64,000 nt of DNA from Pseudogracilibacillus sp037071985 (lineage in GTDB: Bacteria; Bacillota; Bacilli; Bacillales; Amphibacillaceae). Below are positions 9,228 to 16,867 of this stretch, piece by piece (the first letter of the stretch is position 1; each line of letters opens with the position of its first letter). The notes under the pieces are model-generated. The model was not told the DNA's origin, did not search any database, and worked only from the letters and a program-made list of their open reading frames with translations. Made by a program: the position numbers and the translations under genes. Location: assembly GCF_037071985.1 (NCBI RefSeq), contig NZ_JAXHDF010000011.1, positions 1-64,000 of the forward strand, written 5' to 3'.

Positions 9228-10325
9228 ATGAAGAAAAAATGGATTGTCATAGGGGTCATAACTGTTATCGTCCTTTTTATTGGGATTAATGTGTGGAAAA
9301 ATTTATCGAGTTCAACAATAAAAGTAGAAACAGCTACATTAAAAGAAGAAGTAATGAAGGAGACAGTAATCACCCCAGGTACATTAAAATTAGATAAAGA
9401 ACAGTATGTCTATTTACAGCCTGAAAAAGGTGAAGTTGCTGAGATTTATGTAGAAGAAGGGGAACAGGTAAAGAAAAACGACAAGCTAATTCGCTATGAA
9501 AATAAACAACTAGATCTTGAGAAACAACAAAATGAATTGCAAATTAGATCTACAGCACTTAATTTAGAAAATATAAGAAAGCAACACCAGGACATTGACA
9601 AAGAACTGGAAAAAGATAAAGAAAATGATATGTTACAACAAGAGCATGACCAGATTAAACTGGACCAGCAAATGACAAATATTGAATTGGAACAAGCAAA
9701 CTTACAAAAAGAATCCATTTCCTCTCAGATTGAAGATTTGATTGTAAAGTCGGATGTCGATGGGACTGTTTTATCTGTTAACGAAGAAACGAGTACACAA
9801 AGTCAAATGAGTGAACAATCTATTATTAGAATTGGCTCACTTGATGATGTTGTAGTAGAAGGAACGATTTCTGAATACGATACGTTGAATATTTCGGAGG
9901 ACCAAGAAGTAATTCTTACGTCTGATGCTGTCCCGGATGAAGAATGGACAGGGAAAGTAAGTTTTATCGGTGATTTACCAGAAGAGAAAGGTCTAGGAAT
10001 GGAGCAATCGGATAGTAGTGTCCTTTATCCGATACGCGTTACATTAGATGAAGATATTAAACTTAAGCCTGGTTTTAAAATGTTAATTGAAATTGTAACA
10101 AGTGAAGCAAAAGTGCAAACATTACCGATCAATGCAGTGCAGCAAGGGGATGATAAAAATTATGTCTACGTCGTTAAAGGCGGTAAGGCTACTCGTGCTG
10201 AGGTGAAGATTGGTTCAGTCGATTCCGAGAAAATAGAAATAAAAGACGGAATAACTAAAGATGACAAAGTGATTGTTAATCCTTCTGATAGTATCACTGA
10301 AGGGATGGAAGTGACAATCAAATGA
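9228..10325 (+). CDS. yknX: YknX-like membrane fusion (HlyD/MacA-type) protein
   Basis: Periplasmic-adaptor-type protein for a MacB-like ABC transporter, anchored by an N-terminal helix (residues 5-22). Seen: lipoyl/barrel-sandwich halves around QYVYLQPEKGEVAEIYVEEGEQV and DLIVKSDVDGTVLSV, separated by a long coiled-coil hairpin (about 85-165, rich in E/Q/K/L), then beta-barrel and membrane-proximal domains. The length of 365 aa suits the family. It is three bases after yknW and overlaps yknY by four bases (ATGA). In Gram-positives such adaptors act with a YknYZ-type ABC pair. Confidence 0.85.
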   Translation: MKKKWIVIGVITVIVLFIGINVWKNLSSSTIKVETATLKEEVMKETVITPGTLKLDKEQYVYLQPEKGEVAEIYVEEGEQVKKNDKLIRYENKQLDLEKQQNELQIRSTALNLENIRKQHQDIDKELEKDKENDMLQQEHDQIKLDQQMTNIELEQANLQKESISSQIEDLIVKSDVDGTVLSVNEETSTQSQMSEQSIIRIGSLDDVVVEGTISEYDTLNISEDQEVILTSDAVPDEEWTGKVSFIGDLPEEKGLGMEQSDSSVLYPIRVTLDEDIKLKPGFKMLIEIVTSEAKVQTLPINAVQQGDDKNYVYVVKGGKATRAEVKIGSVDSEKIEIKDGITKDDKVIVNPSDSITEGMEVTIK

Positions 10326-11080
10326 TTCAGTTAAACAAAGTTGTAAAAAGTTATCCTGTTGCTGGCAATGATTTAGTCGTGCTAAAAGATATAGATTTGC
10401 AGATTGACGATGGTGAATTTGTTGCAATTATGGGTCCTTCGGGTTCAGGGAAATCAACATTAATGAATATCATTGGTTGTCTGGATAAACCGACAACTGG
10501 TGAATATTTGCTTAATGGAAAGCAAGTTTCTGATTATGATGAAAAAGAATTAGCCCAAGTACGGAACCAATCAGTTGGATTTGTATTTCAGCAATTTCAA
10601 TTATTGCCACGTTTAAATGCACTTCAAAATGTAGAACTACCAATGATATACGCAGGAATAGCGAAAAAAGAAAGATTGGAACGTGCAGCAGAAGCATTGG
10701 AGAAGGTAGGTTTAGCTGATCGAGCAGACCACTTACCGAATGAATTATCGGGCGGACAAAAGCAACGAGTTGCAATTGCCCGGGCAATTGTTAATGAACC
10801 AAATATTATTTTGGCAGATGAACCGACTGGAGCATTAGATTCAAAAACAGGCGTTCAAATAATGGAGATGTTTACTTTGTTAAACAAAGAAGGAACGTCT
10901 ATTATTCTAGTAACACATGAAGCTGAAGTGGCGAGTTACGCGGATCGGACGATATTTGTTCGCGATGGAAAAGTAACTTCTGCGGAAGAAGTGGTTGGTC
11001 AGGAAGCACTGGAGAAATTAATTGGTATGGATGAGGACATCGTTAAATCAGAAGTTGAGCAGGAGGAGGGAGAGGTGTGA
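10322..11080 (+). CDS. yknY: YknY-like ABC transporter ATP-binding protein
   Basis: ATPase of the MacB/LolD family (252 aa). Seen: Walker A GPSGSGKST (about 39-47), Q-loop in FVFQQFQLLPRL, signature LSGGQKQR, Walker B IILADEPTGALD and the switch histidine in ILVTHE. It has an acidic tail beyond the catalytic core, making it about 20 residues longer than B. subtilis YknY (about 230 aa). Its ATG overlaps the adaptor stop and its stop overlaps the permease GTG, so stoichiometric coupled translation is likely. Confidence 0.88.
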   Translation: MIQLNKVVKSYPVAGNDLVVLKDIDLQIDDGEFVAIMGPSGSGKSTLMNIIGCLDKPTTGEYLLNGKQVSDYDEKELAQVRNQSVGFVFQQFQLLPRLNALQNVELPMIYAGIAKKERLERAAEALEKVGLADRADHLPNELSGGQKQRVAIARAIVNEPNIILADEPTGALDSKTGVQIMEMFTLLNKEGTSIILVTHEAEVASYADRTIFVRDGKVTSAEEVVGQEALEKLIGMDEDIVKSEVEQEEGEV

Positions 11081-12276
11081 GTGTTTTAGAAAATATTAAA
11101 ATGGCATTTGCCTCCCTTCGTGCTCATAAAATGCGTTCTATTTTGACGATGCTTGGAATTATAATCGGAGTGGGCTCCGTAATTGCTGTCGTTGCAATTG
11201 GTCAAGGTGGAGAAGCAGTATTAAAATCACAATTTACTGGTGATTCTAATACGATTGAATTGCTATACATGCCATCTGATGAGGAGTTAGAGGCAAATTC
11301 TAGTTCTCTCTTTGAAGATGCGTTTACACAAGAAGATATTAAAATGATTGAAACGATCCCAGAAGTAGAGAAAGTTGTTGCAACTAGTACTGAATCAACA
11401 ACTGTTCGTTATCGTCAAGAAAGTACCGATGGGATGATAATGGGAGTTAATCAAGCATACTTAGATGTACATGGACTGGAAATTGCCGAAGGAAGAAACT
11501 TATTGGCAGCAGACTTTTTAGGTGGTGCCAGAGTTGCGGTAGTAAGTGAGAATTTTCAAGAAGAATTATTTGATGATGAGGAAGAAAAACTTCTCGGTAA
11601 AGTCATTTATGTCGGAGATCAACCAGTTGAAATTATTGGGGTAATGGAGAGTGAAGGTGGACTTTTCAGCTTTGGCTCTAATACTGTGTATCTGCCGATG
11701 AAGACTTGGCAGTCTGTTTTCGCAAAAACTTCGATTACAGAAGTTTCTATCCAAGCAATTGGAACAGATGAATTACAAATTGCTGGGGAAAAAGCTGCAG
11801 CGATGTTAAATCAAATACATGACAAAGATGATTCATATCAAATATTAAATATGGAAGAGATTGGGGAGGCAATAGGGAAAGTTACTCGGATTATGACAAT
11901 AATTATTAGTAGTATTGCTGGAGTCTCTCTTTTGGTCGGCGGTATAGGGGTTATGAATATCATGCTCGTATCTGTCACAGAACGAACTAGGGAAATAGGA
12001 GTAAGGATGTCTCTTGGAGCAACTAGAGGACAAATATTGTTTCAATTTTTAATCGAAGCAATGACATTAACATTAATAGGTGGGTTGATTGGAATGTTAC
12101 TTGGTTCTGGGGCTGCACTGACAGTGTCCCATTTCGCGGGCTGGCCACCTTTAGTGTCATTACCAGTTATAGTAGGTGGAATATTGTTCTCCATGCTTAT
12201 TGGAATTATATTCGGCCTTCTGCCTGCGAATAAAGCGTCAAGACTTGATCCGATAGAATCGCTAAGGTATGAGTGA
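11077..12276 (+). CDS. yknZ: YknZ-like MacB-type ABC permease
   Basis: Permease of 399 aa with MacB_PCD and FtsX domains. Seen: N-terminal helix (about 18-42, MRSILTMLGIIIGVGSVIAVV), a large extracytoplasmic domain (about 45-270), then three helices (about 275-395) with VMNIMLVSVTERTREIGVRMSLGAT, the FtsX/MacB hallmark. The GTG start overlaps the ATPase stop and is preceded by a purine-rich GGAGGGAGAGG. Last gene of the operon; the only terminator nearby (12404-12439) is better placed for the opposing gene. Confidence 0.88.
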   Translation: MSVLENIKMAFASLRAHKMRSILTMLGIIIGVGSVIAVVAIGQGGEAVLKSQFTGDSNTIELLYMPSDEELEANSSSLFEDAFTQEDIKMIETIPEVEKVVATSTESTTVRYRQESTDGMIMGVNQAYLDVHGLEIAEGRNLLAADFLGGARVAVVSENFQEELFDDEEEKLLGKVIYVGDQPVEIIGVMESEGGLFSFGSNTVYLPMKTWQSVFAKTSITEVSIQAIGTDELQIAGEKAAAMLNQIHDKDDSYQILNMEEIGEAIGKVTRIMTIIISSIAGVSLLVGGIGVMNIMLVSVTERTREIGVRMSLGATRGQILFQFLIEAMTLTLIGGLIGMLLGSGAALTVSHFAGWPPLVSLPVIVGGILFSMLIGIIFGLLPANKASRLDPIESLRYE

Positions 12277-12284
12277 TACCGCTG

Positions 12285-12400
12285 ATATTTCAAAGATATA
12301 TCGCTGAATTAATTCTCCAAACCGCCGATAAAACTGCCAAACCGCCAAAATAATGATTAATTCGCTGATATAAAGAGATTATCGCTGATATATCATCAAT
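12285..12400. repeat. Cluster of degenerate CGCTGATA-type short repeats
   Basis: Between convergent genes there are at least six related short words: CCGCTGATATTT, TCGCTGAATTA, CCGCCGATAAAA, CCGCCAAAATA, TCGCTGATATAA and TCGCTGATATAT. They are spaced irregularly by about 10-25 bases and are separated by AT-rich DNA. No coding frame is apparent. The function is unknown. Confidence 0.5.
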
Positions 12401-12403
12401 AAA

Positions 12404-12439
12404 AAACCACGTAAGGATAGTGAACTCCTCACGTGGTTT
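12404..12439 (-). terminator. Intrinsic terminator of the reductase gene
   Basis: Nine-base-pair stem AAACCACGT/ACGTGGTTT with extra pairing inside (AGGA/TCCT). On the minus strand it is followed by a run of T, just after the stop at 12453. In the plus direction TTTCTT gives a weaker signal for the efflux operon. Confidence 0.82.
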
Positions 12440-12452
12440 CTTATGTCAAGGT

Positions 12453-13442
12453 CTAATTTAGTTTAACGATCGTTCTCCCTTTTACTTTGCCTGCTAAAAT
12501 ATCATTTAATGTAGCTGGCAGCTCTTCCAAAGTTAACTCATTCGAAATTTCTGCTAATTGTTTCAGCTTTAAGTAGTCGCCCATTCGCTTCCATAATTCA
12601 GCACGAATTTCCATCGGGCAATAGACGGAATCAATCCCCAGTAAATTTACTCCTCTTAAAATAAATGGGAAAACGGTTGTCGGTAAATTTGTTCCTCCAG
12701 TTAGTCCAGTAACTGCAACAGATCCACCGTATTTGGTTGTACTTAATATATATACAAGAGTCTTTCCGCCAACAGGATCAATCGCCCCTGCCCATTTTTG
12801 TTTATCAAGGGGTCTAATTTTTTCAGGTTGTAATTCTTCACGAGAAATAATTTCTTTTGCTCCAATTTTATATAAATAATCATGTTCAGAAGTTTTTCCT
12901 GTGCTTGCTACTACCTCATAGCCAAGTTTTCCAAGCATTGCAACAGCTAAACTTCCAACACCTCCGGAAGCCCCTGTCACAAGAACTGGCCCAGCATCAG
13001 TTGTTAATCCACTATCCTCGAGTCGTTGAATAGATAGCGCAGCAGTAAAACCAGCAGTTCCATATGCCATCGCTTCCTTCATCGAAAGCCCTTCAGGCAA
13101 TGGTACAATCCATTCAGAAGGAATTCTAGCATATTCACTATATCCACCGAAGTGAGAAACACCAATTTCATAGCTTGTGGCGATTACTTCATCGCCTTCT
13201 TTAAACTGTTTATTCGTTGAACTTACTACTGTTCCGGCCAGGTCAATTCCCGGAACATGTGGGTAGTTACGAACGATATTTCCATCAGGGATAGCAGCAA
13301 GTCCATCTTTATAGTTTACACTCGAATATGCTACCTTAATGACCACATCACCTTCAGGTAAGTCATTTAAATTTAGATTTGCTACACTTACATTGAAAAC
13401 GTTTTCCTTTTTATCTACAATTAACGCTTTAAAATTATCCAT
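12453..13442 (-). CDS. AcuI/YhdH-family NADPH-dependent enoyl (acrylyl-CoA) reductase-like oxidoreductase
   Basis: Medium-chain dehydrogenase/reductase without the catalytic zinc site, 329 aa, of the YhdH/YhfP (acrylyl-CoA reductase, quinone oxidoreductase-like) family. Seen: GroES-like N-terminal domain with SSVNYKDGLAA (about 42-52) and HVPGIDLAGTV, Rossmann domain with VTGASGGVGSLAVAMLGKLG (about 155-175), then GAIDPVGG and LRGVNLLGIDSV. NADPH use is the family rule; the physiological substrate is uncertain. Single gene with its own terminator. Confidence 0.82.
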   Translation of the reverse strand: MDNFKALIVDKKENVFNVSVANLNLNDLPEGDVVIKVAYSSVNYKDGLAAIPDGNIVRNYPHVPGIDLAGTVVSSTNKQFKEGDEVIATSYEIGVSHFGGYSEYARIPSEWIVPLPEGLSMKEAMAYGTAGFTAALSIQRLEDSGLTTDAGPVLVTGASGGVGSLAVAMLGKLGYEVVASTGKTSEHDYLYKIGAKEIISREELQPEKIRPLDKQKWAGAIDPVGGKTLVYILSTTKYGGSVAVTGLTGGTNLPTTVFPFILRGVNLLGIDSVYCPMEIRAELWKRMGDYLKLKQLAEISNELTLEELPATLNDILAGKVKGRTIVKLN

Positions 13443-13519
13443 TTTCCGATCATTCCCTTCTAAAAATAGTGTTTGTTTTTATTATAGTAAAATCAATAGT
13501 AACTTTCAGTGTTTTCGTT

Positions 13520-14182
13520 TTATTCTAATACTTCCCATTTATTTTCGGTGGCGATTCTTCGTAATTTTTCGTCCGGACAAACCGCAACGGGATGACCAAC
13601 TAAATTGAGCACAGAAAGATCTGAGTAGCTGTCTCCATACGCATAACTATTCTCCCAATTAATCTGTTTATCTCGTAACGCTTCATGAATAAGTTCATTT
13701 TTACGCTCAGCTTGTACATGGTCGATATCTTTTTGTTCATCAAGCGTATTATTTTGTAATGGAATTTCTGTACCAATAATTTCATCAACTGGAAATTCTA
13801 AAGTAACCGCCTCTAATAAAGGAGTAAAAGCTCCTGAAACAATCATAACGTAATCATTATTGTGCACATGATCATGAAGTTTAGAAACTACTTCTTCACT
13901 AAAATCTTCTTTCATTTCTGTAGCAACTTCTGCAAAATATTTATCTAATTCATTTTTCGTTAATCCTGAAAAAGAACGCAAATAACGTTGCATTAATTGT
14001 TTTTTCATTTTTCTTTCTGGATAAACACGTATTTTATAAGCGAGATAAGGTAATAAGATAGCTCGATAAAAACTTTTATACCGTGAACCATACACAGGGT
14101 GCTTCTTTAAATGATTCATTAACAGATTAAATGTCTCTTTTTTGTATAATGTTCCATCAAAATCAAAAATTGCTACTCTCAT
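13520..14182 (-). CDS. HAD-superfamily IB (SerB-like) phosphatase
   Basis: Soluble phosphohydrolase of 220 aa, HAD subfamily IB. Seen: motif I FDFDGTLYK (nucleophile D7, acid D9), motif II Ser in MIVSGAFTP (about 115), Lys in the ERKNE region and motif IV YGDSYSDLSVL (about 182-192). It has a helical cap between motifs I and II. The closest functional guess is a phosphoserine-phosphatase-like enzyme, but substrates in this subfamily vary and I do not assign one. It is 77 bases upstream of the reductase gene on the same strand, so the two may be co-transcribed. Confidence 0.8.
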   Translation of the reverse strand: MRVAIFDFDGTLYKKETFNLLMNHLKKHPVYGSRYKSFYRAILLPYLAYKIRVYPERKMKKQLMQRYLRSFSGLTKNELDKYFAEVATEMKEDFSEEVVSKLHDHVHNNDYVMIVSGAFTPLLEAVTLEFPVDEIIGTEIPLQNNTLDEQKDIDHVQAERKNELIHEALRDKQINWENSYAYGDSYSDLSVLNLVGHPVAVCPDEKLRRIATENKWEVLE

Positions 14183-14328
14183 GTCATCACCAGTTTTCTA
14201 TATACGTTCATTAATCTAAATAATACAGAGTTTACTATTGTTATGCAATTTAATACATTAAAGATAAAGCTATAAGGCATACATAACTTATATTAAATAA
14301 GTTAAAGTAGGTTTTGGAGGGAAGGAAA

Positions 14329-15000
14329 ATGGGTAAAAAACAAATCAATGAATTAAAAGAAATATTTGAGCAGAATAGAAACGAGAAAAATGCGATTCCG
14401 ATGAAAAAGTATATGCGGGAACAGTTTCTTTTTATTGGTCTGAAATCTAAAGAAAGAAAAGAATTGTCTAAAGAATTTATGAAGAGACTGCCTTTTGATA
14501 AAGAACTTGAGTCAGTTATTAAAACATTATGGGCTTTGCCAGAACGGGAATACCAATATGTTGCAATTGATTATTTAATCAAATATAAGAAACTTCTTAC
14601 GTCAGAACATGTCGAGCTTTTAGAATATTTAATTAAGACAAAACCATGGTGGGATACAGTAGACGCCATTGCAACTCATTTGGTCGGTACGTTATTTCAA
14701 AACCATCCTCATTTAATAAATTCACGAGGAAATCAATGGCTACACTCTGACTCTATATGGTTAAAACGTACTATGATCATTTGTCAGTTGAAATATAAAG
14801 AGAAAACAAATGAAAAGTTACTTTTTACTATTATTAAAGAGACAAAAGATATTGATCAATTTTTTATCCAAAAAGCAATTGGATGGGCATTAAGAGAATA
14901 CTCAAAAACAAATCCAACCTCTGTTTTTCGATTTATCAATAATGAAAAATTGTCTAATTTAGCTAGAAGAGAAGGGTTAAAACATATCGAAATTAAATAA
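14329..15000 (+). CDS. AlkD-like DNA alkylation repair protein
   Basis: HEAT-repeat protein of 223 aa related to the AlkC/AlkD DNA glycosylase family (PF08713). Seen: repeated helical pairs, FLFIGLKSKERKEL near residue 40, and KPWWDTVDAIATHLVG near 110, whose W and D residues match the DNA-binding/catalytic cleft of AlkD. The 3' part has FIQKAIGWALREYSKTNP, the other conserved block. A TTG at 14314 is out-competed by the ATG at 14329, which has GGAGGGAAGG upstream. Glycosylase activity on alkylated bases is inferred from the family. Confidence 0.85.
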   Translation: MGKKQINELKEIFEQNRNEKNAIPMKKYMREQFLFIGLKSKERKELSKEFMKRLPFDKELESVIKTLWALPEREYQYVAIDYLIKYKKLLTSEHVELLEYLIKTKPWWDTVDAIATHLVGTLFQNHPHLINSRGNQWLHSDSIWLKRTMIICQLKYKEKTNEKLLFTIIKETKDIDQFFIQKAIGWALREYSKTNPTSVFRFINNEKLSNLARREGLKHIEIK

Positions 15001-15228
15001 TATTTTTCATAACTATTAAAATAGTTTTCTTGTAAAAATTATAACGCATCATTATGTACGGAATTTTAATAAAAGATTAATGTACTATACTATATATAAG
15101 AATTATGCCTTAATAAGACACTATATTTATATGAGTATTGCATACTATATCAAGTTAACAGTTGAATTTTAATGTAAAAAATGGTATTTTGTAAATTGAC
15201 TATATTTTAAATAAGGGGGAAATTTCTA

Positions 15229-16248
15229 GTGAAGAAGAAACTTTGGCTATCACTATTAATGATGGTTGTATTGTCTTTATTTCTAGTAGCTTGTGGCGGT
15301 GGAGATAAGGATACAACAAAAGATGCCGGGGATGAAGCAGGAGATACAAATGAATCTGCTGATTCAGGAGACAACCCTGATTTCCTAAGCTTTTTAACTG
15401 GTGGTACAAGTGGTACATATTATCCGTTAGGTGGAGCAATTGCGAAGATCATTTCAGATGAAACAGGCATTCAAACAGATGCTTTATCTTCAAACGCGTC
15501 TGCTGATAATATTATTGCATTAAAAGATGGAGAAGCAGAACTAGCATTCTCTCAAACTGACGTAGCTGCTTATGCTGTAGAAGGAATTAACGCATTTGAC
15601 GGTGAGCCAGTTGATAATGTATTAGCTTTAGGTTCCCTGTATCCAGAAACAATTCAAATTGTTACAACTGAAAAGTCAGGTATTAAATCAGTAGAAGATT
15701 TGAAAGGTAAAAAAGTTTCTGTAGGAGCTCCAGGTTCCGGAACGTATATTAACGCAGAACAGATCTTAGAAGTTCACGGCATGTCAATGGACGATATTGA
15801 TGCACAAAACTTAGACTTTGGTGAATCAGCAGGCGGTATTAAAGATGGTAATATTGACGCAGCATTTATAACTGCAGGAACTCCAACTGGTGCAGTAGAA
15901 GAGCTACAAGCTTCGGCAGATGTATACGTTTTACCGATTGAAGAAGATAAAGCAAATGCTTTAATCGAAAAATACCCTTACTATGCTGCTGATACAATTC
16001 CTGAAGGAACGTACGGACTTAAAGAAGACATTCATACTGTAGCTGTATTAGCGATGATCGTTGTGCAGTCTGATCTCTCTGAAGATGTCGTATATGATAT
16101 TACAAAAGCGCTTTATGAAAACTCAGGAAATATTGCACATGGGAAAGCAGAGTATATTTCACTTGATAACGCTCTAGAAGGAATTGGATTTGATCTTCAC
16201 CCTGGTGCGAAGAAATATTTTGAAGAAGCAGGACTTGAAGTAGAATAA
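15229..16248 (+). CDS. TRAP transporter TAXI-family solute-binding lipoprotein
   Basis: Extracytoplasmic binding protein (339 aa) of a TRAP-TAXI secondary uptake system. Seen: signal peptide with lipobox LVACGG (cysteine near residue 22), an acidic linker (to about 48), then the NMT1/TAXI domain beginning SFLTGGTSGTYYPLGGAIAKI and with FSQTDVAAYAVEG and VSVGAPGSGT. The 228-base region upstream holds AT-rich promoter-like DNA. It is followed by a terminator-like hairpin and then the DUF1850 and permease genes. TAXI systems have been linked to glutamate or other organic acids; the substrate here is unknown. Confidence 0.9.
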   Translation: MKKKLWLSLLMMVVLSLFLVACGGGDKDTTKDAGDEAGDTNESADSGDNPDFLSFLTGGTSGTYYPLGGAIAKIISDETGIQTDALSSNASADNIIALKDGEAELAFSQTDVAAYAVEGINAFDGEPVDNVLALGSLYPETIQIVTTEKSGIKSVEDLKGKKVSVGAPGSGTYINAEQILEVHGMSMDDIDAQNLDFGESAGGIKDGNIDAAFITAGTPTGAVEELQASADVYVLPIEEDKANALIEKYPYYAADTIPEGTYGLKEDIHTVAVLAMIVVQSDLSEDVVYDITKALYENSGNIAHGKAEYISLDNALEGIGFDLHPGAKKYFEEAGLEVE

Positions 16249-16275
16249 GTGTGTTATGATAAACATAAAAAAAGG

Positions 16276-16302
16276 CCGGTGGTCAATACTGCCGGTTTTT
16301 TT
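16276..16302 (+). terminator. Intra-operon terminator/attenuator after the TAXI binding protein
   Basis: Eight-base-pair stem CCGGTGGT/ACTGCCGG (two G-T pairs) with loop CAAT, followed by seven T. It stands 27 bases after the binding-protein stop and before the DUF1850 gene. The likely effect is to make binding protein in excess over permease. Confidence 0.75.
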
Positions 16303-16327
16303 ACTATTATATAGGTGTGGACAGTTC

Positions 16328-16867
16328 ATGATGCGAGTGAAAAAACGACCAATTCTATTAACTTTAATCATATTATTAATCCTTTTTGTAATCGTTTTTA
16401 TATCTATTCCTACAAAGTCTGCTTTAATTTTCTATGAAAGAAATACCGATACAATTTCTGCATATCTACCAATAGAATCCGGCGAAACATTCCAAATCAT
16501 TTTTACTCATTCCATTCATTTAACAGATGTTGTTGAAAAATATATAATTACTAAAGACAATAAGATAAAGCAATATGAATTTATTTTTGAAGAGTTCGGA
16601 ATTGGAATGCCTTCAAATGCTGAAACAGATGAAGAGTTTGTATATGAAGATGGAAAATACCATATTAAAAATATGAATAATATATTTTCTTCCATGAAAA
16701 TCCGAAATGGAAAGACAGTTTCAGAGCATCGACTTGTCTGGGAGAAAAATGGAATAAAACATCAAGTATATTTTAATAATTATTTTGAACCAGGAGATTG
16801 GTTTACTGTAAAAATCGAAAAAATATCTTTAATAGAATCTTGGAAAGAGGTGAAGATTCGTGACTGA
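16328..16867 (+). CDS. DUF1850 protein of the TRAP-TAXI operon
   Basis: Small protein (179 aa) with one N-terminal membrane helix (about 8-28) and an extracytoplasmic DUF1850 domain: FTHSIHLTDVVEKY (about 63-76) and WFTVKIEKI near the end. DUF1850 genes are commonly found next to TRAP 4TM/12TM fusion permeases; their role is not known. The reading frame opens at 16256, but that start would lie across the terminator hairpin. AGGTGTGG precedes the ATG at 16328, so I choose it. The gene overlaps the permease gene by eight bases. Confidence 0.78.
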   Translation: MMRVKKRPILLTLIILLILFVIVFISIPTKSALIFYERNTDTISAYLPIESGETFQIIFTHSIHLTDVVEKYIITKDNKIKQYEFIFEEFGIGMPSNAETDEEFVYEDGKYHIKNMNNIFSSMKIRNGKTVSEHRLVWEKNGIKHQVYFNNYFEPGDWFTVKIEKISLIESWKEVKIRD

